A DNA stretch of 64,000 nucleotides from Quercus robur (GCF_932294415.1 NC_065535.1:14980282-15044281), one strand, 5' to 3'. Counted from the stretch's first letter, positions 12,366 through 25,535 are shown. The notes: generated from the letters alone by a model not told the origin. Numbers and translations: made by a program.

Positions 12366-12724
12366 TGATGCAGCGTAGGCGTGTAGAAGCAGAATCTGTA
12401 ACACACAATTACTACAATTCTTCCACGAAACCTAAGTTCCACAAGAACACTAGGCTAGTAGGCAAAATAATAGAGAAAACATCTCTAACAAACTTTTATT
12501 AATCAATGCATAACAATAATCAACCTCTCTATAAAGAGTATTTATAGAAATAGAATTTCTCCTACTCCTTTTAGGAAAAGACATAATAAACCTACGCCTA
12601 CTTGAAAAAGGAAAAACAATTTAACTTGGAAAAGAAAAACAATTAAAACCCTAATTCAACTATGAAAAAAGAAAACAACATAAAATATTAAAATATTTTA
12701 TTCTTCCTTAACATATCTACATCA
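12366..12724. mobile_element. Solo LTR, 359 bp, with paralogous empty site
   Basis: Begins TGATGCAGCG and ends CTACATCA; TGATG/CATCA are perfect inverted ends with TG...CA. The 5-bp duplication ACTTC lies at 12361-12365 and 12725-12729. The paralogous block reads 'gtagacttcactatg' near 43702-43716 with a single ACTTC and no insert, which is direct evidence for the pre-insertion state. Confidence 0.92.
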
Positions 12725-13477
12725 ACTTCACTACGAACTTTTGGCCTTTGTTGCACGTATTCTTTATTGTCAACATTAAGCCTTGCTGCAAGCTTCATTG
12801 TGAACATTAGGCCTTGCTACACAAGAAGTTGAGATCACAAGTTCATATCCCAAACTATCGATTTACTGAATTAATGTCCAAATTGAGAGTTAATTAGATG
12901 GAAATTGTAATTTTTAATTACAACCAATGAGGGTAATTTCATAATTACACCCAATTTCTGTTTCATTTAAAGCCTAATTTAGACAGTTGAGTCGTGTAGA
13001 TACAATTATTTCAAATTGGAGTGTCAATCGAGCAAACGGATAATTTGGAGGGACATTGTAAAAGGGATGCAAGTTTATGGTAGAAAAGCGTGATTCCCCC
13101 TCCCCAAAAAAAAAAAAAAAAAAAAAAACATATATCAAATTAATCTGTGACCACATAATTGGAGTTGCATCTGACTTGCATGTTATTAAAACAGAGCAAA
13201 TAAAAGACACGAACCAATTTGAGAACATTTGTTCTTAGGCTCAAATAAAATATTTTAATTGTCTGTATCATTAAAGCCTGTCAAAATTCATAAACAATAG
13301 AGTCATTGTGAGAATATTTGTTGTTAGACTTAATTGAGAATCTTAAGTGTCTGTATCATAAATCTTATCAAAATTCATAATTCATAACCAAAAGATAAAC
13401 TATAGAACAAAAAACATTACACAACTTGTGCATAAAAAGTAAAGAGATTATCACTGATTTCTCATTTCTACTTAACT

Positions 13478-13600
<123 letters not shown>

Positions 13601-13640
13601 TCAACTAAAAGGTGAAAGATTAATGAATTTAATTACCAAT

Positions 13641-15110
13641 AATCATTTACCATATCAGCAATTTGTTAAAAAAATTGTAACTCTAGCATTTTCCTCTTTT
13701 TAAAAGTCATAAAGAAATTTACAGATCTAAAATCTAAAACAAAATATACTAGCCCAAAAAAAATTAACCCAACAATAAAAATTACCAATGACAAAACTAA
13801 AAAAAAATTAAGCCCAATTCACCAATTTTATCCAAAACAAACAATTGGCCCTTTTAAAATTTTTAAACAAAATAATTTTGTCTTTAACTTGCAGCAACAC
13901 ACGCATCAAACACTCAAAAAAAAAAAAAAAAAAAAAACAAACAAACAAACAAACAAAACTCCTCAGCGGCTAAGCAGTAGCAAAGCCACCTCTCCTAACT
14001 CCAAGTCCTAACTCCGTCCCTGCACACACTTCCAGTAGCTTATTTGCATAGTATATATATACTTACCAAAAATATATATTTAATGATAGCTTTATGCTAA
14101 ATGTGTGTGACATCAATAAGTTAAAAGATAGCTTATTTAATTTTTTTATTAAAAAAATAAAAATAAAAATAAAAAACTTAGACAAAAGGTTTAAAAAAAA
14201 AAAATCTAAAACCTTTTTGCCAAACGCATACCAAAGAAAAAAAAGACTAACGAGCTGCTTTGAACAGTGACAAAGAGAGGCTACTTGTTTTTTCCTTTTG
14301 AAAAATGATAAAGAGAGACGACTTTAACAGTTAACACCATACATTTGTTTCATATATACTAGAAATCCTTCTGCTAAGCCTAACAACGATTGCTTGTCGC
14401 CATTGGAATTTTTCTCTTCAAGAGGGAATCAAAATAAGAGCACCTACCACTACGGTCAAAAGAGTACTGATCAGAGAGACAACTATATACATATGTTTAG
14501 CAAATAAATAAAAAAGCATACATAAGTTTGCTTCAAACTAGAACTCCATGTTGCTAAGCCCATCTCACCATTGGAATTTTTCTCTTCATGTCAAGATGGA
14601 ACCAAAATAGGAACATACACCATTATGGGGAAAAAAAATTATTTTGGAAAACAAAGAGAGAGAACTGTAACGTCATACATTTATAATCTATGATACACAC
14701 GTAGTAATGGTAGCATTTCAAATCAATTGTTATTGTGCAATTGTTTATACTATAGAGCATGATTTAATTGACTGGGTTTTTAGCCGAAAATATTGACAAA
14801 ATGTTTGATTTCTTACGAACCTGATGTTCAGGAGGTTAATTACTTATTACTCGATCAAAGTCCAAGTCTCTAACCGTCTAACGACCAAACCAAAGTCAGG
14901 GTCTGTGTACTACAGAGAAATATCTTGCGTAATCAACTTCAGTTTTTGATCTTCTTTATTGTTTGCAAAATATCGATACAACTTATTCAACATCTGACAA
15001 ACGAAGCATTTATATATATCTAACATGTATGCCATGAGTTTCCTTATAAATTGCAGCTTGCGTGTACCATGCCATAAGTATGCTTAGTTGTGTTTACCGG
15101 TCATTTTTGT
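13641..15110. other. Intergenic upstream of the P450
   Basis: A-rich tracts lie at 13916-13936. A duplicated stretch lies at about 14360-14460 and 14535-14635; both copies share 'ccattggaatttttctcttca' in two overlapping parts ('ccattggaattttt', 'tttttctcttca') about 175 bp apart. This could form part of the P450 promoter region. No gene was recognised. Confidence 0.55.
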
Positions 15111-15113
15111 GTG

Positions 15114-15120
15114 TATAAAT
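15114..15120 (+). promoter_or_regulatory. Likely TATA box of the P450
   Basis: TATAAAT about 76 bp before the chosen ATG at 15196, which would leave a 5' leader of about 50 bases. A second AT-rich 'ttataaag' follows at 15121. The spacing fits a plant core promoter. Confidence 0.5.
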
Positions 15121-15195
15121 TTATAAAGCCAACCCATCCTCTAGACCTTAATTAAAACACCAAAATCCACACAGCTTCATACGTGTACTGCTCCA

Positions 15196-16732
15196 ATGGC
15201 TGTTCTTGGCTACATAATGATAGTTTTATTCGGACTACTCTGCTTCCTTTTTCTTGGTCATTATTGGAAACACAACAAAAACTCACCACCCATCACCAAC
15301 TGGCCTGTCGTAGGAATGTTACCAGGTCTTTTTCGAAATGCATCACATATGTACGATTGCACGAGCCGAGTTCTACAACACTATGGAGGCACTGTCCAGG
15401 TGAAAGGCCCTTGGTGTACTGGCATGAATTTTTTCATCACCAGTGATCCTATGAATGCTCACTACATTTTGAGCAAAAACTTCCTCAACTACGAAAAAGG
15501 GTCTGAAATCCGAGAGATTTTGGAGCCTTTAGGTGATGGGATTATCAATTCTGATTCAGATTGGTGGGCATACCAGAGAAAGATGATGCATTCGATCATG
15601 AAAAACAGCAAGTTCGAGTTGTTTTTAATGAAAGTTGTTCAACAAAAGGTGGTCACTGGTCTCATTCCACTTCTCAATCACATCTCCAAGTCAAATATTG
15701 AAGTGGACTTACAAGAGGTTTTCAAGCGGTTCACGTTTGATAACAGTTGCTTAAATGGTTTTAGGCTTCGACCCAATTTCTCTTTCAGTTGAATTTCCAA
15801 AACGTACCTATGAAAAGGCTTTTGATGAAATAGAAGAGGCTATTTTATACCGTCACATCGTGCCCAATTGGTGTTGGAAGCTGCAAAGATGGCTTCAAAT
15901 TGGACAAGAAAAGAAGCTAAGAAAAGCTTGGGATGCCTTTGATCGTTTCTTAAACCAATGCATCGCATCAAAGCGAGAACAACTATTAAGCCGAGAAAAA
16001 ACCCACTTGGAGGAAGCGAAGTTCGACTTATTGACAGCTCATATGATGCAAGAGGAAATTGTAAACATGGGAGTTTGCAGTAAATCCAACAAGATTTTAA
16101 GGGATACAGCATTTAATCTCATTGCAGCTGGGAGTGACACCATGGGTGCAGGTCTCGCTTGGTTTTTTTGGCTAATTGCAACGCACCCATCTGTAGAAAT
16201 GAAGATTCTAAAGGAGATCAAAGAGAACCTTATGGTGAAAGACGATAAGAAGTGGGAGTGTTTCGGTATTCAAGAGCTAGATACACTTGTTTATCTCCAT
16301 GCAGCCTTATGTGAAGCCCTACGTCTATACCCTGTGGTGGCTTTTGATCCTAGAACTGCAGTTAAAGCAGACATTCTTCCGAGTGGCCACCATATTAGTG
16401 CCAATACACCCATTATAATTTCTCTTTATGCAATGGGAAGGATGGAAGAAATATGGGGTGAAGATTGCATGCAATACAAGCCAGAGAGATGGATTTCAGA
16501 GCAAGGAGGATTAATTTCTGTACCATCTTATAAGTTCACAGCGTTTGGTGGAGGCCCCAGGAGTTGTTTGGGTAAGGCCATGGCATTCATTCAAATGAAA
16601 ATTGTTGCAACCTCCATCATATGGAATTTTCACGTTGAAATGGTTGAAGGCCATCCCATCTCACCAAGTGTTTCTGTTGTACTTCATATGAAACATGGTT
16701 TAAAGGTTAGGATTACCAAAAGAAGCGTTTGA
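15196..16732 (+). pseudogene. CYP96A-like: CYP96-like cytochrome P450 with a one-base frameshift
   Basis: An intronless P450 of about 511 codons when read through one frame change. The start ATG gives a hydrophobic membrane anchor, then the proline-rich hinge PPITNWPVVG. Other landmarks are an I-helix AAGSDTMGAGLAWF, the K-helix EALRLYP (ExxR), YKPERW, and the haem-binding loop FGGGPRSCLG with its cysteine. Sequence and intronless structure resemble CYP96A, a family that includes the mid-chain alkane hydroxylase MAH1 of cuticular wax synthesis; this substrate is inferred from the family only. At 15751-15757 an extra A (tta-a-atg) shifts the frame after 'DNSCL'; the first frame stops at 15790. 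Downstream of it, every motif is intact in the second frame. It is either a very young pseudogene or a sequence error. Confidence 0.85.
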
Positions 16733-17524
16733 TGTGGATTGGTGATTGGTACAAGCAGGTATATGTTTTAAAAGAAAATCTATCATGTATTCAATACATG
16801 TAACCCCCATATGAAAGGGTGAATATATTTATTGCACACATGTAATATTGCCTTGTATATTTGAGAACTGTATCACTATCATGTATGTAAATAGTACTCC
16901 ATACAGGGTACGCATATATAACTTGAATAATTGGAAGCCATCCCTGTTTTTCATTGGTTATTAGTACGTATTTTCTTTTTCTCTGTTGACTAACTATATT
17001 GACTATAACAGGTTAGAAAGTAATTTAGAGTACGATATAAACTACGAATAAAAAGAGCGTAAATGAATTACATAGCTTGCTCTAGTTAGGATGGTATTTT
17101 GATCTTGACAATGATATATATGTGATTTGAATAATCCTGCCTACCTATTGAAATCGTTACTCTAGACTACGGAATAGTTTATTATTAGGTTAAAATGCAC
17201 CTTACATGTACTTGGAGGCAATGTCTTATCTTATTGGCAATTTGGCATGCGTAAAGTATCTATGGCAGTTGAGTTTTGTGGGGGTAGACTTGCTTTGTTG
17301 TGTCTTGGGAAAAAGCACTTGGATTTTTTTTTTTATAACAAAAAATCATATTATTAAATACACAGTTAACCTGGTTTGGCAATGCTTAAACAATTCTTGT
17401 CAAATATTACACCCTTATCATCCTGAACTAACTATATACTAATATCCAGTAAAAGACAAAATCTTATTGCAACTTAGATCCTCTCGTAGCCAAAGAATCG
17501 GCACACATATTGACCTCCCCAAAG
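16733..17524. other. Intergenic between P450 and array
   Basis: No gene seen. 17145-17222 matches about 1792-1870 ('aaaatgcaccttacatg', 'cttggaggcaat'). The P450 transcript end probably lies in the first 200 bases, but no canonical AATAAA is placed convincingly. Confidence 0.55.
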
Positions 17525-17769
17525 TAGTGTTTAGACACCCCTACTTACATTTGTAGGTAAATATAAAGATATAAGAGTTAAAATGAATAATAAAAGAGTT
17601 AGTAAAATGTTTAATCCCACATTGAAAATGAGAAAGACTATTTAATTCTTTTATATTGTGGTAATTAATGAGCTATATGTATTGGAGAAGATATTGGGCT
17701 AAATATTGGACTATTTTATTTTATTCTTTTTAATTGTGGTGATTAATTACGATGAGTTGAAATGATTAT

Positions 17770-18180
17770 ATATACTATACTACAACAATTATTGCCTTTT
17801 GGATCCTCTTACACTATAACAAGCATTCTACACACTATAATATGCTTTAGCAATTACATGCATTCAACATACAAAAAAAGCAATTACAAGCATTTTACAC
17901 TCTAAAAAAAACAATTACAAATATTCTACACACTAAAAAAGAAATTACAAGCATTCTACACACTAAAAAAGCAATTGCAAGCATTCTACACACTAAAAAA
18001 TATACTACACTAAAAAAAAAAAAAAAAAAACATTCTACATACTAAAAAAAAGCAATTACAAGCATTTTACACACTAAAAAAAACAATTACAAGTATTTTA
18101 CACACTATACTACAGAAATTACAAGCATTCTACACACTAAAAAAACAATTACAAGCATTCTATACCATTAGAATAAAGAA
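17770..18180. repeat. AT-rich minisatellite of array unit 1
   Basis: Repeats of 'acaagcattctacacacta' spaced by A-runs and 'caattacaag', about 25-30 bp per motif. It stands for the same block in every unit, for example about 19060-19470, 20470-20880, 23220-23630, 28650-29100 and 39240-39700. Plus-strand open frames of about 74 codons that recur here are by-products of the repeat and not proteins. Confidence 0.85.
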
Positions 18181-18251
18181 ACTTATATATATTTTCTATG
18201 TTTCTGAGTAATGCTATTGGTGAAAATAAAATATTTTATTATATTATTTAT

Positions 18252-18698
18252 TTAGTTATTATATGGTGGTGTTTTCATATAGTATACATCTACCTCTGAC
18301 ACGCTTAAAGTGCATATTCCGTCAAACCCAGAATTGTTGTTATTGTTGTTTCCAGAGTTGTTGTGATTATTTTGGGCAAGTAAATATTCTTGTAAGAGGG
18401 GTGGGAACGCTATTGGCATGAATCTAAATCCTTCAACATTAGGAATATGCGACAATTGATGATTTGATTGGTAGAAATCAATAGGGTGTGATTCAGGGCA
18501 AGCCAAGGTTGACATAAGCACCTCCTGATTGTGAACAAGAAGATTATAAACCACCCCTTCGAGATAATCACACATCTGTTTCAATTCTAGAAGTGTTCCA
18601 AAGCAGCCGAACTGCGGGTCAGCCGTTTTGCATTTGCATTCATATATAATTGAATCCAATACGTTTTTTCTCTTATCACAATCCACGTTCCTGAACAT
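18252..18698 (-). pseudogene. LBD exon-2 copy 1 (open frame)
   Basis: 149 codons open from an ATG just inside the exon to a stop. It shows SIIYECKCKTADPQFGC and then a leucine-rich LLELKQMCDYLEGVVYNLL. This matches the C-terminal half of the LOB domain (the DPxxGCxG block and the coiled coil) of plant LBD transcription factors. An Asn-rich stretch and a C-terminal tail follow. Here the GCVG of other copies is GCFG. There is no exon 1 with the zinc motif upstream (to the right on this strand), so it is an exon fragment. One of only two copies with an uninterrupted frame. Confidence 0.75.
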
Positions 18699-19547
18699 AC
18701 CTTACAAGTTATAGTTTCTAAACACCCACACCTTTGTATATTCCAACGCAACCAAATCTTGGATCAACGGTTCTACACTTACATTTGTAGGTAAATATAA
18801 AGATATAAGAGTTAAAATGTATGATAAAGAGTTAGTGAAATGTTTAATCCCACATTGAATATGCGAAACTATTTCATACTTTCTAATTACGGTAATTAAT
18901 GGGCTAATATGTATTGGAGCAGATATTGGGCTAAATATTGGACTATTTTATTTTATTCTTTTTAATTGTGGTGATTAATTAGCATATCTATTGATGAGTT
19001 GAAATGATTATATATATTATACTTCAACAATTACTGCCTCTTGCATCCTCCTACACTATAAAAAGCATTCTACACATTATACTATGCTTTAGCAATTACA
19101 AGCATTCTACATATTAAAAAACAATTACAAGCATTTTACACTCTAAAAAAAACAATTACAAATATTCTACATACTATACTACAGAAATTACAAGCATTCT
19201 AGGCACTAAAAAATGTATTGCACTAAAAAAAAGTAATTACAAGCATTCTACACACTAAAAAATATACTACACTAAAAAAAGAAGCATTCTACATACTAAA
19301 AAAAGCAATTACAAGCATTTTACACTCTAAAAAAAACAATTACAAGTATTCTACACACTATACTACAAAAATTAAAAGCATTCTACACTCTAAAAAATAT
19401 ATTGCAAAAAAAAAAAAAAGCAATTACAAGCATTCTACACACTAAAAAAGCAATTACAAGCATTCTATACCATTAGAATAAAGAAAATTATATTTTCTAT
19501 GTTTCTGAGTAACGCTATTGGTGAAAATAAAACATTTTATTATATTA

Positions 19548-19587
<40 letters not shown>

Positions 19588-19636
19588 TTTTTGCTTGGTG
19601 GTGTTTTAATATAGTATACATCTACCTCTGACACTC

Positions 19637-20061
19637 TTAAAGTGCATATGCCATCAAACCTAGAATTGTTGTTGCATATGCCATCAAACCTAGAATTGTT
19701 GTTGTTATTGTTTCCAGAGTTGTTGTGATTGTTTTGGGCATGCAGATATTCTTGTAAGAGGGGGGGAACGCTATTGGCGGGAATCCAAATCCTTTAATAT
19801 TAGGAATATGTGACACTTGATGATTCGAATGGTAGAAATCAATAGGGTGTGATTCACGGCAAGCCAATGTTGACATAAGCATCTCTTGGTTGTGAGCAAG
19901 AAGATTATAAACCACTCCTTCGAGATAATCACACCTCTGTTTCAATTCCAGAAGCGTCCCGACGCAGCCGAACTGCAAGTCAGCCATTCTGCATTTGCAT
20001 TCAAATATAATTGAATCCAATACGTTTTTTCTCTTATCGCAATCCACGTCCCCGGACATAC
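19637..20061 (-). pseudogene. LBD exon-2 copy 2 (frameshifted)
   Basis: The LOB-type DLQFGCVG block and leucine-rich helix are readable. After AFPP the frame shifts, losing the LLQEY...AQNN tail. A 26-bp local duplication at 19650-19700 repeats the 'gccatcaaacctagaattg' stretch. Confidence 0.8.
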
Positions 20062-20989
20062 CTTCCAAGTACTTTTTCAAGAAAAAAAGGGTATGGTTTT
20101 GATAGTCGCTTGAGTTACAAACGATGGTTTCTAAACACCCACACCTTTCGGTATTCCAACGCAACCAAATCTCAGGTCAACGGTTCTACACTTACATTTG
20201 TAGGTAAATATAAAGATATAAGAGTTAAAATGGATGATAAAGAGTTAGTGAAATGTTTAATCCCACATTGAAAATGAGAGACTATTTCATTCTTTTTAAT
20301 TACAGTAATTAATGGGCTAATATGTATTAGAGCAGATATTGAGCTAAATATTGGATTATTTTATTTTATTCTTTTTAATTGTGGTGATTAATTACCATAT
20401 CCGTTGATGAGTTAAAATGATTATATATATTATACTACAACAATTACTGCCTCTTGGAACCTCCTATACTATAAAAAGTATTCTACACACTATACTATAC
20501 TTCAGCAATTACAAGCATTCTACATACTATAAAAAACAATTACAAGCATTTACACTCTAAAAAAAACAATTACAAATATTCTACATACTGTACTACAGAA
20601 ATTACAAGCATTTTACACACTAAAAAATGTATTGCATTAAAACAAAGCAATTACAAGCATTCTACACACTAAAAAATATACTACACTAAAAAAAAATAAG
20701 CATTCTACATACTAAAAAAAGCAATTACAAGCATTTTACACTCTAAAAAAAACAATTACAAGTATTCTACACACTATACTACAAAAATTACAAGTATTCT
20801 ACGCACTCAAAAATATATTGCACTAAAAAAAAGCAATTACAAGCATTCTACACACTAAAAAAGCAATTACAAGCATTCTATACCATTAGAATAAAGAAAA
20901 TTATATTTTCTATGTTTCTGAGTAACGCTGTTGTTGAAAATAAAACATTTTATTGTATTATTATTTTTTTTTTTGCTTGGTAATGTTTT

Positions 20990-21416
20990 AATATAGTATA
21001 CATCTACCTCTGACACTCTTAAAGTGCATATGCCGTCAAACCCAGAATTGTTGTTCTTCCTGTTTCTAGAGCTGTTGTGATTGTTTTGGGCTTGCAGATA
21101 TTCTTGTAAGAGGGGTAGGAACGCTATTGGCATAAATCCAAATCCTTCAATATTAGGAATATGCTACACTTGATGATTCGATTGGTAGAAATTAATAGGA
21201 TGTGATTCACGGCAAGCCAAGGTTGACATAAGCACCTCTTGGTTGTGAGCAAGAAGATTATAAACCACCGCTTCGAGATAATCACACCTCTGTTTCAATT
21301 CCAGAAGTGTTCCGACGCAGCCGAACTGCGAGTCAACCGTTTTGCATTTGCATTCAGATATAATTGAATCCAATACATTTTTTCTCTTATCGCAATTCAC
21401 GTCCTTGAACATATCT
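20990..21416 (-). pseudogene. LBD exon-2 copy 3 (one nonsense codon)
   Basis: The frame is whole except for a TAG replacing the Ser codon after 'SNHQV' near 21162. The signature reads DSQFGCVG. The left half runs on to the Asn-rich tail and RVSEVDVYY ending. Confidence 0.8.
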
Positions 21417-22364
21417 TCCAAGTTCTTTATCAAGAAAAAAAGTGTATGATATTGATAGTCCCTTGAGTTACAAACGATGGTTTCTAAACACCCACACCTT
21501 TGTGTATTCCAACGCAACCAAATCTCAGGTCAACGGTTCTACACTTACATTTGTAGGTAAATATAAAGATATAAGAGTTAAAATGGACGATGAAGAGTTA
21601 GTGAAATGTTTAATCCCACATTGAAAATGAGAGACTATTTCATTCCTTTTAATTACGGTAATTAAAGGGCTAATATGTATTGTAGCAGATATTGGGCTAA
21701 ATATTGGACTATTTTATTTTATTCTTTTTAATTGTGGTGATTAATTACCAAATCCGTTGATGAGTTGAAATGATTATATATACTATAATACAACAATTAC
21801 TGCCTCTTGGATCCTTCTACACTATAAAAAGCATTCTACACACTATATTATGCTTCAGCAATTACAAGCATTCTACATACTATAAAAAGCAATTACAAGC
21901 ATTTTATACTCTAAAAAAAACAATTACAAATATTCTATACACTATACTACAGAAATTACAAGCATTTTACACACGAAAAAATATATTGCACTAAAAAAAA
22001 GCAATTACAAGCATTCTACATGCTAAAAAAGCAATTACAAGAATTCTACACACTAAAAAATATACTACACTAAAAAAAAAGCATTCTACATACTAAAAAA
22101 AGCAATTACAAGCATTTTACACTCTACAAAAACACAATTACAAGTATTCTACACACTATACCACAAAAATTACAAGCATTCTACACACTAAAAAATATAT
22201 TGCACTAAAAAAAAGCAATTACAAGCATTCTACACAATAAAAAAACAATTACAAGCATTCTATACCATTAGAATAAAGAAAATTATATTTTTAATGTTTC
22301 TGAGTAACGCTATTGGCGAAAATAAAACATTTTACTATATTTTTTATTTATTTTTTGCTTTGTC

Positions 22365-22810
22365 GTGTTTTAATATAGTATACATCTACCTCTGACACTC
22401 TTAAAGTGCATGTGCCGTCAAACCCAGAATTGTTGTTGTTCTTGTTTCCAGAGTTATGATTATTTTAGGCTTACAGATATTCTTGTAAGAGAGGTAGGAA
22501 CGTTATTGGCGTGAATCCAAATCCGTCAATATTATGAATATGCGACACTAGATGATTCGATTGGTAGAAATCAATAGGGTGTGATTCACGGCAAGCCAAG
22601 GTTGACATAAGCACCTCTTGGTGGTGAGAAAAAAGATTATAAACCACCCCTTCGAGATAATCACACCTCTGTTTTTATTCCAGAAGGGTTCCGACCCAGA
22701 AGGGTTCCGACGCAGTCGAATTGCGGGTCAACCGTTCTGCATTTGCATTCATATATAATTGAATCCAATATGTTTTTTCTCTTATCTTAATCCATGTCCC
22801 TGAACATAAG
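22365..22810 (-). pseudogene. LBD exon-2 copy 4 (degenerate)
   Basis: Same exon with a short duplication 'agaagggttccgaccc' near 22680-22700 that breaks the frame, and a shortened Asn-rich region ('agttatgattattttagg'). Its variants match copy 6. Confidence 0.75.
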
Positions 22811-23734
22811 TTCCAAGTTTTTTTTCAAGAAAAAAAAGGTATGGTATTGATAGTCCCTTGAGTTACAAACAATGGTTTCTGAACACCCACACCTTTGTGT
22901 ATTCCAACGGAACCAAATCTCAGGTCAATGGTTCTACACTTACATTTGTAGGTAAATATAAAGATATAAGAGTTAAAATGAACGATAAAGAGTTAGTTAA
23001 ATGTTTAATCCCACATTGAAAATGAGAGACTATTTCATTCTTTTTAATTACAGTAATTAATGGGCTAATATGTACTGGAGCAGATATTGGACTAAATATT
23101 GGACTATTTTATTTTATTCTTTTTAATTATGGTGATTAATTACCATATCCGTTGATGTGTTGAAATGATTATATATACTATATTACAACAATTTCTGCCT
23201 CATGGATCCTCCTACACTATAAAACGCATTCTACACACTATATTATGCTTCAGCAATTACAAGCATTCTACATACTATAAAAAGCAATTACAAGCATTTT
23301 ACACTCTAAAAAAAACAATAACAAATATTCTACACACTATACTACAGAAATTACAAGCATTTAACACACTAAAAAATGTATTGCACTAAAAAAGAACAAT
23401 TACAAGCATTCTACACGCTAAAAAAGCAATTACAAGCATTCTACACACTAAAAATATACAACACTAAAAAAAACAAGCATTCTACATACTAAAAAAAGCA
23501 ATTACAAGCATTTTACACTCTAAAAAAAACAATTACAAGTATTCTACACACTAAACTACAAAAATTACAAGCATTCTGCACACTAAAAAATATATTGCAC
23601 TAAAAAAAAAGCAATTACAAGCATTCTATACCATTTGAATAAAGAAAATTATATTTTTTATGTTTCTGAGTAACGTAATTGGTGAAAATAAAACATTTTA
23701 TTATATTATTTATTTATTTTTTGCTTGGTGGCGT

Positions 23735-24185
23735 TTTAATATAGCATACATCTATCTCTGACACTTTTAAAGTGCATATGTCGTCAAACCCAAAATTATT
23801 GTTGTTCTTTTTTCTAGAGTTGTTGTGATTGTTTTGCACTTGCAGATATTCTTGTAAGAGAGGTAGGAACGTTATTGGCGTGAATCCAAATCCTTCAATA
23901 TTATGAATATGCTACACTTGATGATTCGATTGGTAGAAATCAATTGAGTGTGATTCACGGCAAGCCAAGGTTGACATAAGCACCTCTTGGTTGTGAGCAA
24001 GAAGATTATAAACCACCCCTTCGAGATAATCACACCTCTGTTTTTATTCCAAAAGGGTTCCGACCCAGAAGGGTTCCAACGCAGCCGAACTGCGGGTCAG
24101 CCGTTCTGCATTTGCATTCATATATAATTGAATCCAATATGTTTATTCTCTTATCGTAATCCATGTCCCTGAACATACGTTCCAA
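23735..24185 (-). pseudogene. LBD exon-2 copy 5 (degenerate)
   Basis: Frame open from the upstream intron through DPQFGCVGTLL, then broken by the 'agaagggttccgaccc'-type duplication near 24050-24080. It carries the 'caattgagtgtgattc' variant shared with copy 7. Confidence 0.75.
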
Positions 24186-25104
24186 GTTTTTTTTCAACAA
24201 AAAAAAGGTACGGTATTGATAGTCCCTTGAGTTACAAACAATGGTTTCTAAATACCCACACCTTTGTGTATTCCAACGCAACCAAATCTCAGGTCAACGG
24301 TTCTACACTTACATTTGTAGGTAAATATAAAGATATAAGAGTTAAAATGAATGATAAAGAGTTAGTTAAATGTTTAATCCCACATTGAAAATGAGAGACT
24401 ATTTCATTATTTTTAATTACGGTAATTAATGGGCTAATATGTATTAGAGCAGATATTGGACTAAATATTGGACTATTTTATTTTATTCTTTTTAATTGTG
24501 GTGATTAATTACCATATCCGTTGATGTGTTGAAATGATTATATATACTATATTACAACAATTTCTGCCTCATGGATCCTCCTACACTATAAAACGCATTC
24601 TACACACTATATTATACTTCAGCAATTACAAACATTCTACATACTATAAAAAGCAATTACAAGCATTTTACACTCTAAAAAAAACAATTACAAATATTCT
24701 ACACACTATACTACAGAAATTACAAGCATTTTACACACTAAAAAATGTATTGCACTAAAAAAGAATAATTACAAGCATTCTTCACGCTAAAAAAGCAATT
24801 ACAAGCATTCTACACACTAAAAATATACAACACTAAAAAAAACAAGCATTCTACATACTAAAAAAAGCAATTACAAGCATTTTACACTCTAAAAAAAAAC
24901 AATTACAAGTATTCTACACACTAAACTACAAAAATTACAAGCATTCTACACACTAAAAAATATACTGCACTAAAAAAAAAAGCAATTACAAGCATTCTAT
25001 ACCATTTGAATAAAGAAAATTATATTTTTTATGTTTCTGAGTAACGCTATTGGTGAAAATAAAACATTTTACTATATTATTTATTTATTTGTTGCTTTGT
25101 CCTG

Positions 25105-25535
25105 TTTTAATATAGTATACATCTACCTCTGACACTCTTAAAGTGCATATGCCATCAAACCCAGAATTGTTGTTGTTCTTGTTTCTAGAGTTATGATTAT
25201 TTTAGGCTTATAGATATTCTTGTAAGAGAGGTAGGAACGTTATTGGCATGAATCCAAATCCGTCAATATTATGAATATGCGACACTAGATGATTCGATTG
25301 GTAGAAATCAATAGGGTGTGATTCACGGCAAGCCAAGGTTGACATAAGCACCTCTTGGTTGTGAGAAAGAAGATTATAAACCACCCTTTCGAGATAATCA
25401 CACCTCTGTTTTTATTCCAGAAGGGTTCCGACGCAGCCGAATTGCGGGTCAGCCGTTCTGCATTTGCAATCATATATAATTGAATCCAATATGTTTTTTC
25501 TCTTATCGTAATCCATGTTCCTGAACATACGTTCC
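25105..25535 (-). pseudogene. LBD exon-2 copy 6 (nonsense)
   Basis: DPQFGCVGTLLE is followed by a TAA where other copies have a Leu codon, near 25412. It lacks the short duplication of its neighbours. The 'ccgtcaatattatgaatatg' variant is shared with copy 4. Confidence 0.75.

Noticed and set aside
21442..21624. LBD intron-side frames such as the stretch beginning MRWNTQRCGCLETIV on the minus strand, considered as the missing LOB zinc motif
   Set aside because: The cysteines do not fit CX2CX6CX3C and the sequence lies upstream of the exon-2 acceptor, so it is intron.
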